Part shown: in pieces, positions 21,525 to 33,680 of the stretch
Numbering within the stretch: the stretch's first letter is position 1
Layout: each line of letters opens with the position of its first letter
Assembly (NCBI GenBank): GCA_002914845.1
Contig: JXTC01000034.1
Coordinates: forward strand, 764,955 to 828,954
DNA from: Trema orientale
Taxonomy: Eukaryota; Streptophyta; Magnoliopsida; Rosales; Cannabaceae
Length of the DNA stretch: 64,000 nucleotides
Direction of reading: 5' to 3'
The notes under the pieces: generated by a model
Databases searched by the model: none
Seen by the model: only the letters and a program-made list of their open reading frames with translations
Told to the model about the DNA's origin: nothing
Program-made: the position numbers and the translations under genes

Positions 21525-24180
21525 TGTAACACTTAGCCCCTCATATAGTTAAAAGAGCCAATAATAGCATGATTGCATCACATTTAGCATTAAAATTATA
21601 CGTGCATATCGTTTTAAGTACTTGACTTTAATTTATCAGGGTTATTAACCTCTATTTTTTTTTAAATAATTTTTTTAATATGCAGTGAGATGCTCAGGAT
21701 TTGCCCATAGGTACAAGCCTGATGTGTGTTAAACTAATTATTTATGCATATGAAACTAAGTAAAGAAATTATTTTTAAAGAATATGAGTATTATACTATT
21801 TTATTTATATTATTCGACAAGTCTTTTTTTTTAATTCTCAAATGTCTTATATTTTACTTAATTAAAGTTGGTCCATGCTATTTATAAGATATACTTACAT
21901 AAATGTTATTCCTGAAATAAGATAACTCAAGTTTCTCCTTGTTGTGTCATTAAAGGTATTATTTTATTAAGTTTTACTTGTGTGTCTTGGTTTCTTATTA
22001 TGTGTTGGGTATTATTTTATTTATATAAATTTTGAGTGATTAGTAGGCACCGACCTTGTATAGTCGGCAAGTCTTTATGGTATTAGGCTTTAAGTTTATT
22101 TGGATGCCACAAAAAAAAGAAAAAAAAATGATAATAAAAATCTTCTACTGGTTTCTTTCTCCCTCCTTTTCTCTCGGCTTTAATACCATTAAAAGCATCT
22201 GGGCTTGCTTGTTTTCCACAAAGAGAAAGAATGAAAGATAGATACATACAGTAAAGGGTAATCTTGAAATTTAGTGTTAACTTGCTTTAATGACTAGTTT
22301 GGTAGTGTATATTAATTTTTGGATCTAGAATCCTTATACATCTATATATATTTACGTTCTATATTAATTTGTATGTGAGCAGTTGTTTTTCACTTAGTAC
22401 CTATGTATCTTGAGTAAACAATTACATGTTTTACCTTGGCCTGATTCTTATTTATTTTGAGTTACGGTAGTTAGTTGTTTTTTTTCAGGTTGTTTATAAA
22501 TAAATATACCTATATAAAGATGGTAATTCTACGTGTGTGGCTGGTACAGAAAGTCTTATATTATACTTCTTTATTCTATAGACTTTTGGATAGATATATA
22601 AGGCTTGTTCTTTTCATGACATATCAAAAAGATTTAATATTGTTACCTTTTAAGTAAGTGGGTTTAAAGTCAATGACTGGTACTATATGTATAGATTAAT
22701 TAATAATTATTTGGTACTATGGTAACTATATTAAAGAGATAACAACAAAAAGCATTTATCTATCTTGTATCAGGCATAAACTTTTATTTTTGTAAACTAA
22801 TTAGTTTGTGTTTGTCATATTTTAGAATAATGATATATTTTTCAGGTCCATTCCCTTGCTTCTGATAAATTATGTGATGATATTTATGTAAAATCTTGAG
22901 CATGTTTATTTGACTATAAAAAAATAAAATAAAATAGTTTGCTGATTTTGTTTGTGGAAGGGCTAATTACTTGGTAATTCTTACAGTAACATAAGAATTT
23001 TAATTAGTAAATCTATTATTTGGGAAAATATTAGGGACACACATTTGTACCTTGAACAAAAGAGCATTTCACAGGCAAAGACTTAGGAAGTATGGAGGCG
23101 AGGTAAGTAAAGTACTCAACTGCAACACAAGAATTATGTGCTATGTGGGTGTTTATTATTTTTTATACTTTGCATTTTGTTTATGAGCATGAATATTGGC
23201 ATTTCGATTTCAGTATACATGCTTAGCATTTCTAATGTGGCATTCTCCAATACATCATGAGGCCATGCATGTTTTACAGAGAAGTTTAAGATAGGTGACA
23301 GGTTTCTAAAATGCCATAGTATTATTGTGCAAAGCCATGTTTATCACAGAAAGGTTAAGACCAGATAACTTTCAGAAGGTTTTGTGTCACTGTTACGGGG
23401 AAGCGGGATAAATATTTACAGTTTCAGAGTGGCAGCTCCAGGAGAGGGGCAAGTTTGACGAGATTAGTCAGAAAGTGTGCCACAGTATTCCTCCTCCAAG
23501 GTATATAGTAGATTATACTACAGTCTGGGACCGCCTTATCTCTTGAGCTCGACGGGATAACGATGGAATAAGGTTAGTAATGAACCCCACTGTGGTAAGA
23601 GCTGGCGGGAGGAGAGCCCATGCGATATCATTAATTCAAGGAGCCCTGCAGGCACAGTGCTGAACCGGACAGTAGGCACAAGACAGCGAAGGGTCTAAAG
23701 GAAATTATTTATATCGAAACATTTAAGCAAGCACGGTCATGTATTTAATTTATATCATTGAGTGACATGTCATCCATTATTTTACTTACTGAGCTGTAGC
23801 TCATTCTAGTCTTGTATTGCAGGTAATGATTGGAATTGACAGCATGAGCTTGTAAGCTGGAGTAGAGGCCCAACCTTGGTATTGTACATATGGATATTTT
23901 GACCACATGTGGGGGCCTAGTTTATGTGTTTTGGGAAGTTATGCAGTATCTCAATGAAGTTGTTTTTAGTTCGTTTCTTTTGGTACATATTTACTACATT
24001 TTGTTTTGTAATATATGTATATACTGATCCACACTATGTTTGTAAGTAAAGTTAGCTATCCATAGAGTTTTAAAGAAAATAAAAAAGTTCAAATTGGCCC
24101 GTATTTTTGGAAAAACAGTTATAGGATTATCTTTTAAAAGTAACGCCTTGTAATAGAAAGTCAATAAATTCCCACTAGTA
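21525..24180 (+). mobile_element. Main part of the 5' LTR of element F, now inverted
   Basis: It starts TGTAACACTTAGCCCC and follows the reverse complement of 7422-10105 closely to ttcccactagta at 24180, where the last ~28 bases of the LTR are missing. A true pair of LTRs must run in the same direction; this copy does not, while its missing end lies at 14807-14827. The 5 bases before it are atagt, near-matching gtagt at the other end of F. Confidence 0.85.
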
Positions 24181-25182
24181 GTACTATAACGCCTAACTCG
24201 GATTGTTTAGACTCCGGTACCAATCTCACCTAAACCGGGTTGCTTATGAATCCAGTGTCAATCTCACCTCATAATAACAATTTGTTTTTGTTTTGTTTGT
24301 TGAAAACACTCAACTAGAATTTCTCTCTAATGAAAAATAAGAGATATAAGGTAAGCCTAGAGAAAATAAATGTGAACACAAGATATAATCTAGTTTGGCT
24401 CAAGTGATTTTTGTGAAAAAGTGAATTTGAAAGTTTGGATCACAAAAATTGATTTGAACAATCTGAATGTATGATATAAACAATGTAAGGAAGTTCAAAA
24501 GTTGTTTCAAGTGTTAGAAAAGCTTCTATTTATAGACTTGAATGAAAACTATCCGTTTTAGACCGTTTGACAGACAATCTATTATTTTCGGTAGATCGAA
24601 AGTGTATTTTCTGTTGATCAAAAATACTAGCCATTAGTAGTGCAGTTCTAACAGTTGAATTTGAAAATTGCTGAAAATTCGACAAGGAATCGGTAGATCG
24701 AAAATGAGAATAAATCTGCTGAAAATACCAGAGAGCATGTTTTGATTTTATTTAATTCTTTTTCGATTCTTTTCAAAATTGTGACTTTTTAAATTAATTT
24801 CTTATGAAATATGGATATTATAGAAATTCATAAATCAATTTAAAAGCTTGTGTAAAATAAATTTCATATTCTAATTGGAGATAAACCAGTTTGAAAGTAT
24901 TGGTTTGAAAATTTCTAATTTTATGAAAAACTGGAACTATTAAGATCATATTATGTGTAAACAAGTATTCAAGTACAAGAACTAAGTGTTTAATCTTTGC
25001 TAGTTTAAGTCTTGTATTCTTGAACTTTGTCTTCAAGTTTTTTTTCATAATCCATCTTGAATGTCTTATGATTCTTTTAATTTAGATGGCTACACACTCA
25101 AGTAGATTATTAGTTTTTAATCATATATTTGTTAACGTCAAAACATGAGTATAAGATTGATGATACAAAGCATGAGTCAACA
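24181..25182 (-). mobile_element. 5' part of the 5' LTR of copia element A
   Basis: On the minus strand it starts TGTTGACTCATG and carries a TATA box, tataaatag, at about 24529-24538, followed by a pyrimidine-rich leader. It ends abruptly at 24181. The missing U5 side is at 14828-15166, oriented the other way. It sits in the RT region of copia element B, next to the bases cccgt (25183-25187). Confidence 0.65.
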
Positions 25183-27424
25183 CCCGTCTACTTGTCGTTT
25201 TCTCTTGCAGACCTATTTGCACCATATGAGTTTTATTCCTTCGGGTAGATCCACAAGTTTCCAAACATGATTAGAGTACATGGATTCTATCTCAGATTTT
25301 ATGGCCTTTTTGCTATGAGTTGGTATCAATATCCTTCACAGCTTCATCATAAGTGGAGGGATTCGCTTTCAAATTTTCACAAATTATCTGGAAGAATTCA
25401 CCTTGCCATTTTCGGGTTATTTTACAACCCTCCTACTATGATAAGGTTGTGGAGGATTCTGGGGTATTTTATTGGCTAGTTCTTATTGTACTATGGTCTG
25501 AATATTTTGTTTTGTAGGAAGTAGTCCACCAGCAGGTGGTTCTTGCTTTAGAACCGGTAGATTTATAGCTTGAGTCCTTTGTAGAAATTGTTGTTGTAAA
25601 ACTACCTTTTGTGTTGGAGTACTCATAATTCTCTGAAATGACATCATCTCATTAATCACAGGTATTTCAACATTAGGAACATTTATGGTTGATGTCTCCC
25701 TGATGATTTCTTCAATTACTACTTCGCTCTTAGGCTTGTAATTCTTTATATAGTCGTTTTCCAAGAAGGTTGCATTGTGCTAACAAAAAAACCTTGTTGT
25801 CAGTTGGACTATAAAACAAACCACCTCCTATATCCTAGGGATAACCTACAAACATTAGATTTCTTAATTCCAATCTCATCTTAGCTTTTATTTCTTTAAC
25901 GCATGAGTAGGACTCCCTCATTTAGGAGGATAAAGCAAATAAGACTTGCGACTAGTCCATAATTACGAGGTGTTTTTAAAAAAAAAAGTAAGATGAAACA
26001 ACATTAAGAATCACAAGGTTATTAATGATGAATAGAATGAATCATGTCAAATAAGATTATATTTCTCTTTTCTATAACAACATTCTGTTGAGATATGATT
26101 GGTATTGAGAAATATTCTAATGAGAAATCATTGCTTATATCTTAGTAATAACCACCATTATAAAATGAAAGTGTCTTTTATAGTTAACAAACAAAGTTTA
26201 TCCATTAAGATATTACAAACTTCCTCTCATCATTATTAATGTCATTATTAATTAAGCAGTGAATATGAGTTTTAAGTTTTACAATTTGTAGATCTAATGG
26301 TCCAAAGCAAATATGAAAACTTTACTGAATAACCAGAAATATAAATGTTCCAAAATATTTAAAAAGTACTAAATAAATTTGCTCAAAGTAAAAGAGCTAC
26401 AATCTCAATAAAACTTTAAAACTCCTAGATAGTCTTTTATAAAATAAAAGATATCCTTTACTACTTTGGCTTCTTGACTCCTAAGTGCTTCCAGCTTCAA
26501 TCTTATTCCAATCATTTAGCTTTGTCCTTTCCTGAGGAATTAAAAACATGATTATTGAATACTATAAATGGTAGTGTTCCAAACATGTTACCAAAAAAGA
26601 TACATTACCCTTCTCTCCCTACTTTTGAGCTAAATAATTTGGACAGTTCCTCTTCCAATGCATCTTGACTCCACAATGAAAGCACTTTCCTTTAGCATTC
26701 TTTGTGTTCTTCTTCTTCTTGTTGGATGTTGTCTTCTTAGAAACAGTCTTAGACTTATTTTCCTTTCATTTCGGATTGGGCTTTGCCTTCTCCTTAGAAG
26801 TGTCAACATCTACAAGGTTTGCCTCAGTTTTCTTTTTTAGAAGGATCTTTTCAGCCATTTGGAGCTCATGCATAAGACCAGTCAACGAATACTCTTTTTA
26901 GTTCAACGCATAGTCTAGTCAGAACAGATCAAATGTATCAGTAAGTGAGTTCATAATCATATCGATTTGAGTCTCCTTATCAATTTCAGCTCCATTGATT
27001 TTAGCTTCATTAAGGTGACCAATCACCTTAAGTATATGATCCTTAACGAGCTGGCCAAGTTTCATTTTGAGATTAATGAGAGCAGTAGTCGCTTCTCTCC
27101 TAGCTTGCCTCGATTTATTATCAAACATCTCTTGCAAATTGTTCATCATCATAGTTGCAGTCTCCATTTTTTGATGTTGCTGTTGAACATCTCAGACAAT
27201 GATGCAAGGATATAACATTTTGCCATATCATTTGAATCCTACCCTTTTAGGTATGCGGCTATATCTGTATCAAAAGGTTTCTCACTGGGTGAGTGCAGGC
27301 AGGGAGTGATTAACACCCACTTATGTTTGTCAGCTTGAAGCACAATGTCAATGTTTCGTTTCCAAGCCATATAGTTATTTCTATTCAGTTAGTTTCAATT
27401 AAAGATAGTTGACAAAGGATGCAT
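25183..27424 (-). pseudogene. gag-pol remnant of Ty1/copia element B
   Basis: On the minus strand, from 27424 down: gag with NYMAWKRNIDIVLQADKHKW and the segment at 26919-27167, and a zinc knuckle CFHCGVKMHWKRNC near 26660-26700. Then comes a badly decayed integrase stretch (25870-26200), its C-terminal part with FVGYP and NDYIKNYKPKSEVVIEE (25483-25860), and the start of RT with SEIESMYSNHVWKLVDLPEG (25200-25300). The protease and most of integrase are shortened or lost, and many stops are present. RT is cut off at 25183 where the LTR of element A begins; the rest of B is absent from the window. Confidence 0.85.
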
Positions 27425-28746
27425 CGATATAGTTACTGGATAAAATCCATGCATAAGCAAATGTCACATAGAACTTTTGAATAAAATCCAACATGGTGCA
27501 TGTATACAAATATAGATGTAGTTACCTAAAACTATTACATTTTATTCAACGATAATCTAACCCCAAATTAGGACAAACTTCCTAAGGGAAAGACCTATTC
27601 AATTCTGGTTAAATTAGGATCCTCCTAATTATTAATAACTATCAAAATATCTCATATTTAATTATTAATAGTTACCGTTATATTTGGTCATTAGAACCCA
27701 TTAATAAAACTATAAGGAGGAACATAGTCAAATGTGAGAGAATAACCATTGTTTAAACTCTAGTAAATATTTTTAATTTAATATTACCGAAGGATAATCA
27801 CAAATGATAAACTTCTAGAGTTTTATCCAGAGAAGCCCAGTCTAGAAAATAATTTTTATACAGTCTCCTAAGGGTAATCATAAATAGAAATCTAACTAAT
27901 GGATTTATAATGAAAACTGTAGGTCTTAATCCAGTAAGCCTTCTCTCACTCAATCTATTTAATTAATTATGGGATTTATTATGATTTATTATATTGTTTA
28001 GATCCAATTAGATACTCTAAATCATAATTAATATGCATGATATTATGATAATATCTGGGTAGCACTCCCTATTCTATATGGCATATTGTCATAAATAGAT
28101 TTGTAAGAATAATAATAAATTAATTACAATAAATAAATAAATAATTAAATGATATATCCTATAGCCATGATTGCCCAAGAATCTTAAATTACAAAATTTG
28201 GAATTAAATTGATGATCTTGATCCTTAAATGTTCCAATTTCATAACCTCTGTAATCTTCAATATTTTTTCTGCAAAATCTATTAGTGATAAATACAAATA
28301 CTCAACACATACAAATTTAGAAAAATATTGTATTTTTTGTTTTAAAAAAATTTCTTATTTAAAAAAATATCTAGATTAATTTAAAATTTGAAAAAAATAT
28401 CTTTTTATAAAATATATTAATTTGAATTAAATCACTTAGATATCTCTTGAATTTTAAATAGTTAAAAGATTTACCATAAATAAAAATATTTAGCAAAATA
28501 TTTTAATTATCTTTAAAGAAATATACATAATTACACTAAATTTCAAAATAGTTAATTTCCTATTCAAATTGAAATAACTATTAGATAATGCAAACGAGGA
28601 AACAAATAATTTGAAAAACAAGTAACTATCCAAAAACTTATTTATCAAATAAATAATATTTTATTAAATTAGAAAGGGAGGGACCGAGAAGGGGCACCAT
28701 TGTGTGAAGCCACAGGTGGCGGCCAGCACCCTCGCACACTCTAAGG
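27425..28746 (-). other. Non-coding stretch of element B, upstream of gag
   Basis: AT-rich with no recognisable ORF. Because the E block (28752-41847) with a single target duplication separates it from 41853-42382, the two stretches were once contiguous and lay between the primer site of B and its gag. A leader of nearly 1.9 kb is long for a copia element, so another non-coding insertion may be hidden here. Confidence 0.4.
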
Positions 28747-28751
28747 TGTGG
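28747..28751. repeat. Left target-site duplication TGTGG of block E
   Basis: TGTGG directly precedes LTR1 of E and recurs at 41848-41852 directly after LTR3. Confidence 0.8.
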
Positions 28752-30249
28752 TAATGAGTGATTAATTTACTCACAAATCAAATATCATTCAACAAAAATA
28801 TTTATAAGTTCTCAAGTATTTTTGTCAGTTTGATGTGTTTTTGCATTATTTTTGTAGTTTCTATGAATAAATGAGAATCAATAAAAATTGGTGACCAATA
28901 TAGATATTTCAACCATTTGAGATGAAAGTTGAGTCCGATATAAATGCAACGCAATAAAAATCAGGCAAAACAGAGCCAAAACGAAGAAATGGCGCCCCCG
29001 GAAAGAAAAGCTGTCGTGCTGAGTTTCAAAGCTAAGAGTGCCGCAGCACTATAATAGTAGCACTGTGGTGCTACCTGGAAAACTGAGTTTCAAAGGCTAG
29101 AGTGCCGCAGCACTTGCCAGGGAGCGCCATGTCACTACACAGCTTTCAAAAGTGCGTTTTTAGCGAGTTTTTTGAGCCAATCTGGACCATTGATGCTATC
29201 TGATCGAATAATTGACATTCCACCCGGCCTAGGTCACCTCAGAGCCCCTTAAATACATCTTTAAGCTTCCATTTCAAGTGTGGAGAATTGGAGAGAAAAC
29301 ACAACAAAGAGAGCTCAAAAATCATAGTGACGAAGGAGCTTGGAGCAAAAATCTTGGAGAGGATGCTTGAGAGAGTGGCTTGAAGAGATTGAAGCTTGAA
29401 GTTCTACCTCCATAAAAGAGTTATTCTTATCCTCTTTCTTACCCTAATCTCATTTGAATTTTGTATTTTGCTTGATTATTGAACATGTTTGGATTTGTGA
29501 AATTCTTGTTGAGATTAGTATTGGATTTTCCTATCTTGAATTAATTGTTATATGTTTGGGGTATGATGTAACTTAGACTATGATTCTATGTCTTGATTTC
29601 TAATATATTCTTCGATGTTTTTCTTGAATTTATTTGTGCTATTCCATGCTTAATGTTTCTCAACTAAGTAGCTACTAGTTGGATGATTTGGTTTCTAGAA
29701 TTTGGCACTTTAGAGAGTAAATTTTAGAAACAACCATAGGATAGTATAACCTAGGATTTATAGAGTTTGAGAGAATATATAATTACTTTAAAGCCATGAT
29801 CAATGAACTATTAAATATAATGAATTCTTAATTTCTAGGTTTGGAATAGAGATATTGGAACTGGGATTTAGGAATGATTTCATTCAGCACTCGAGAGAGG
29901 GAGTAGAAATATCTTTGGGTTCTTAGCTTATAAACTAAGAATAATTGATTCGAATGCAATTTGTGATCAAAAGACATAGTTGATAGTTAGGTGAATTCAA
30001 TCCCCTAATAAATTTATGCATAGAAATCACCATATTTTATTTATGTATTTATATTTATATCTGTATTTATTTAATCACAAATTCATTTAGTTTGGTTGCT
30101 TAGATAAAATTAGGTCATGATAATTCCAGTACTTAGCGACAATTTAAAACCCAATTCCTCGTGGGATTGACAATTCTCTTATCACTTTATTACTTGATTA
30201 CGACCCACGTACTTGTAATTATTTTACGTATATGTATTTTAGTATAATA
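28752..30249 (+). mobile_element. LTR1 of Athila-like block E
   Basis: It starts taatgagtgatt (the other two copies start tgatgagtgatt) and ends agtataata just before the primer site. It is 1498 bp, as long as LTR3, and about 10% or more different from LTR2 and LTR3 by eye in the first 95 bases, so the block is old. Confidence 0.85.
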
Positions 30250-30255
30250 AGTTTT

Positions 30256-30270
30256 TGGCACCGTTGCCAG
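30256..30270 (+). other. Primer binding site of E, first internal region
   Basis: tggcaccgttgccag closely matches TGGCGCCGTTGCC, the tRNA-Asp type primer site known for Athila-lineage elements. A second copy lies at 37788-37802. Confidence 0.75.
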
Positions 30271-30393
30271 GAAATTGGTATTTTAGATTGTTATTGATAT
30301 CGGGAGTAAGTTACTTGATTTTAATTTAGGCGTTTATTTATTTTTATTTTTTATTTGTTATTTTTAAATATTTGTTTTACGAGGTCCTTTGAG

Positions 30394-31490
30394 ATGATAG
30401 ATCAACAAACCCACTTATGGTTTGCTCAATGAGACTCGGAGCCATTTTATTGTGTATGGTGGAGATACAAAGAGTTGCTCATGAAGTACCTGAATCATGA
30501 TTTATCTCCGGAGTATCAAGTACAAAATTTCCTCAACAACTTTTTGTCTGAAACGAGAATATTGGTAGAAAGAGGAAATGGTACTACCTCTATCTACTAA
30601 GTATCCATTGATGAAGCTTATTGGTTGTGGGAAGACATGGCCGACTTTGACTATCAGAGTTAGAACTATTTACCAAGCTACCTCGGTTTAGAAGATAATT
30701 CTAATATTTTGGCGCCATAGTGTAATACTCTACATCATCAAGAGAAGCCTTCTCCCGACCGTGAATATCTTTTTACACAATTTTCGAAGGAGATAAGACT
30801 TCGCCATGAGGAGTGGGAGAGAACAAAGACCATTCGTAATTCATAATTTGAGTCTCTTTATGACTCCCTTGAGGCCATGACAAGGGCAGAAGCTATGATA
30901 CGTGCACAAGTTACAAATATTGATGAAAGCTACCAGGAGGAGCCGAGCATAATCGGGAGGATCTTAGGTTTGTTTGGTGCTGACGACTCAGTTACGGAGG
31001 AGAATCAAAAGTAGATCAAGGAGGAAGAATCATAAGACAACACTTGTGAATCTTCACCCTTTGAGATCCAAATCATCATACCGCCACCACTCATCAAAGA
31101 TCACATCTATGATGATCCTATATGGCTGAACCCCTTCCACCACTGCTAGCACCATTTATTCAAGCCCAGTAAACACATGTATCGGTGTTAAATCAAGTTG
31201 AGCATATGAGCCGATCACTTCCATACATCGCCAAGCTTGAGGGCGCTCAAAAACAAGACCCATTTTTTGTGTTGTATGACACATACTATGGGCGGAAGCC
31301 GCTATTTGATTAGCTTTACCAAGTTGTGCATGAATAAGCCTAAAGATACAAATTATAGAGAAGAGTCCCGCACCACCAAAGTTAGAGCCATCTTGCCCGG
31401 AGCACCACCTTTACCGATCTTAATGGGAGGCGAGAATGTCTCGCTTCTCTGGTACGTGTTCTTTTCCCTTGTGCTTACATTGAATACCTA
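30394..31490 (+). pseudogene. Athila-type gag remnant, first copy
   Basis: It starts at ATG 30394 (MIDQQTHLWFAQ) with stops soon after. The reading EPFYCVWWRYKELLMKYLNH, then YQVQNFLNNFLSETR and IDEAYWLWEDMADF, follows the retrotransposon gag domain as found in Athila-lineage gag. The 31237-31491 stretch is a later open piece of the same frame system. No protease, RT or integrase of this lineage follows, so the element was gag-only before it decayed. The second copy is at 37926. Confidence 0.75.
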
Positions 31491-32361
31491 AACACTGAGA
31501 ACATTGCCAATTTTGAGTTTGGGATAAAAATATTTGTTGGTTAATTATTTATTGGGTGTTGCTTTACTTGTGTATTGGTTAGCATAATTTTCTTTCCATG
31601 AGTTGTGTACTTTTAAGAAATCATTTTTTTTCTTGCTTTTCTTTTGCTTGTTTGAATAAATTGTGAGTGTTGTTGAGATAACATGACTTGATATTGATGA
31701 TGAGTATAGTCATTTAATGTTCTCTTAGGTCTTTTGAAATGTAATTCATTGAGATTATTTGTGTGCTTGAATAGCATTAATTGAACCTCATTCTTGATTC
31801 TACACATTTGAGCACAATAATTATGATCACTTGACTCTTTGAGCTTTTGGAGAACACTTGTGTGTATTAGATAGGCATTGATATCTCATAAATTCTAGAA
31901 CCCATTTGAGTGAAGCTTGAGATGAAATTGAATGTTAGGAGTCATTGGAAAAATGATTTAGGCTATCTTTGGACCGTTTGAGTCATTCAAGCTAACCTTG
32001 ATACATTATCTTCCTAGTACACCCACTTTGAGCCAATTTGTACCTTTCTTTTTCTACCACATTTTTGCTAAATCAAAATAATGATCATCAACCTTATCCT
32101 TAAGCATGTTGATTGTTTTAAAGAGTTATTTTGTTTTATGTTCATGTTGGGAGGAAAGATGGTGTTATAAAGATGGAAAAAAAAAAGAAAAAAAAAAAGA
32201 AGAAAAACAAAAGAAAAAAAAAAGAAGGGAAAAATTTGGTGAAAATTTGTGTCCTTACCCCCCATATTATTTTTCAATATTGAGGACAATAATGATTTTG
32301 GGTTTGGGGGAAAAGTTTTTGATTTTCATCCTCTTGTCCAATTTCATATCTTTCGTTTCAA
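31491..32361 (+). other. Non-coding 3' region of E, first internal copy
   Basis: No ORF of its own. It has a purine-rich tract (32175-32232) and a 'ttgaggacaat' phrase near 32280, typical of Athila elements downstream of gag. It breaks at about 32361, where the G fragment begins; the matching stretch in the second copy continues for about 289 more bases (39716-40004). Confidence 0.6.
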
Positions 32362-33680
32362 CAGAGGCACACAATACTCCATATTCAGTCCATCCAGGTA
32401 CTACTAAAATGTACAATGATTTGAAGAGTCTTTACTGGTGGGCAGGAATGAAGAAAGATATTTTCAAGTTTGTGGAACGTTGCCTAACATGTCAGCAGAT
32501 TAAGGCTGAGCACAAGAGACCGGCAGGAGAGTTGCAACCACTACAGTTGCCTGAGTGGAAATGGGAGGAGATCGCCATGGATTTTGTAGTTGGGTTACCA
32601 AAGACAGTATCTCGTCAGGATGCAATTTGGGTTATAATTGATAGATACACTAAGGTAGCTCACTTTATTCCAGTTTCTATGACCTACTCCATGGACAAAC
32701 TTGCTGCATTATATATTAAGGAGATAGTTAGACTTCATGGAATTCCAGTTGCTATAATCTCAGATAGAGATGCCAGATTTACTTCAAAGTTTTGGGAAAG
32801 CGTACAGCGAGCTTTGGGAACTAAATTGAAATTTAGTACTGCATTTCATCCTCAGACAGATGGCCAGGCTGAGAGGACTATTCAAATCTTGGAAGATATG
32901 CTCAGAGCTTGTGTCATGGAATTTCAGGGATCATGGAACCATTACCTGCCACTGATTGAGTTCTCCTATAATAACAGCTTTCAAGCAACGATTGGTACTG
33001 CACCTTATGAGATGCTGTATGGCAGAAAATGTAGATCTCCAGTTCACTGGGATGAGGTTGGAGAACGACGGTATTTGGGTCCTGATATTGTTAGAGATAC
33101 AGCTGAGGCAGTAGAAAAGATCAAAAAACGTATGATAACGGCTCAAAGTAGACAGAAATTTTATGCAGATCCAGAACGTCGACCTTTACATTTTTCTGTT
33201 GGTGATAAAGTATTTCTCAAGATTGCCCCTATGAAAGGTGTCATGAGATTTGGAAAGAAAGGAAAATTAAGTCCGAGATTCATAGGTCTATATGAGATCC
33301 TTGAGAAAGTAGGGAATGTCGCTTATAGGCTTGCATTACCCCCAGAGTTATCAGGTGTACACAACGTTTTCCATGTTTCTATGCTAAGAAAATATGTTTC
33401 AGATCCATCTCATATTCTTAGCCAGGAGCCGGTTGAACTAGATCCAAAACTAACCTATGAAGAACGCCCCGTTCAGATTTTAGACAGAACGGAGAAGGAA
33501 CTACGACATAAAAAGATTCCTCTAGTGAAAGTTTTGTGGCGAAACCATTCTGTAGAGGAGGCGACATGGGAAAGGGAAGATGAAATGAGAAGTCAACATC
33601 CAGAATTGTTTGGTAACCAAATTTCGAGGACGAAATTTTTATTAGGAGGGGAAGATTATGATATCCTAAATTTCGTATGA
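32362..33680 (+). pseudogene. Integrase and chromodomain-like end of gypsy fragment G (Tekay/Del-like)
   Basis: The open frame runs from 32106 to 33680 (524 codons), but the first ~85 codons read through the purine-rich E region and are not a protein. True similarity starts near 32362 (EAHNTPYSVHPGTTKMYNDL). It shows the HHCC finger, integrase core residues in MDFVVGLP, ISDRDARFTSKFW and AFHPQTDGQAERTIQ, and the C-terminal LKIAPMKGVMRFGKKGKLSP and VKVLWRNHSVEEATWE. Gag, protease, RT and RNase H are missing. This piece has no stop, unlike the same region in element F, to which it is clearly related. Truncated, so not a functional element. Confidence 0.9.

Larger units (their letters stand above)
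14828..24180. other. Proposed inverted segment (about 9.35 kb)
   Basis: The left breakpoint cuts the 5' LTR of F 21 bp from its end. The right breakpoint cuts an LTR copy that lacks just those final bases. On the outer sides, the two halves of an LTR of element A (14828-15166 and 24181-25182) face opposite ways. Reversing this one segment rejoins both LTRs, with a few bases lost at the junctions. One inversion explains both defects. Confidence 0.75.

Noticed and set aside
7422..24180. A giant inverted repeat with 2.6-kb arms as a new mobile element
   Set aside because: The arms are LTRs of one known type of retrotransposon, and the arrangement is explained by an inversion.
24818..25048. Minus-strand ORF of 76 codons
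   Set aside because: It lies wholly within the LTR part of element A and shows no protein motif.
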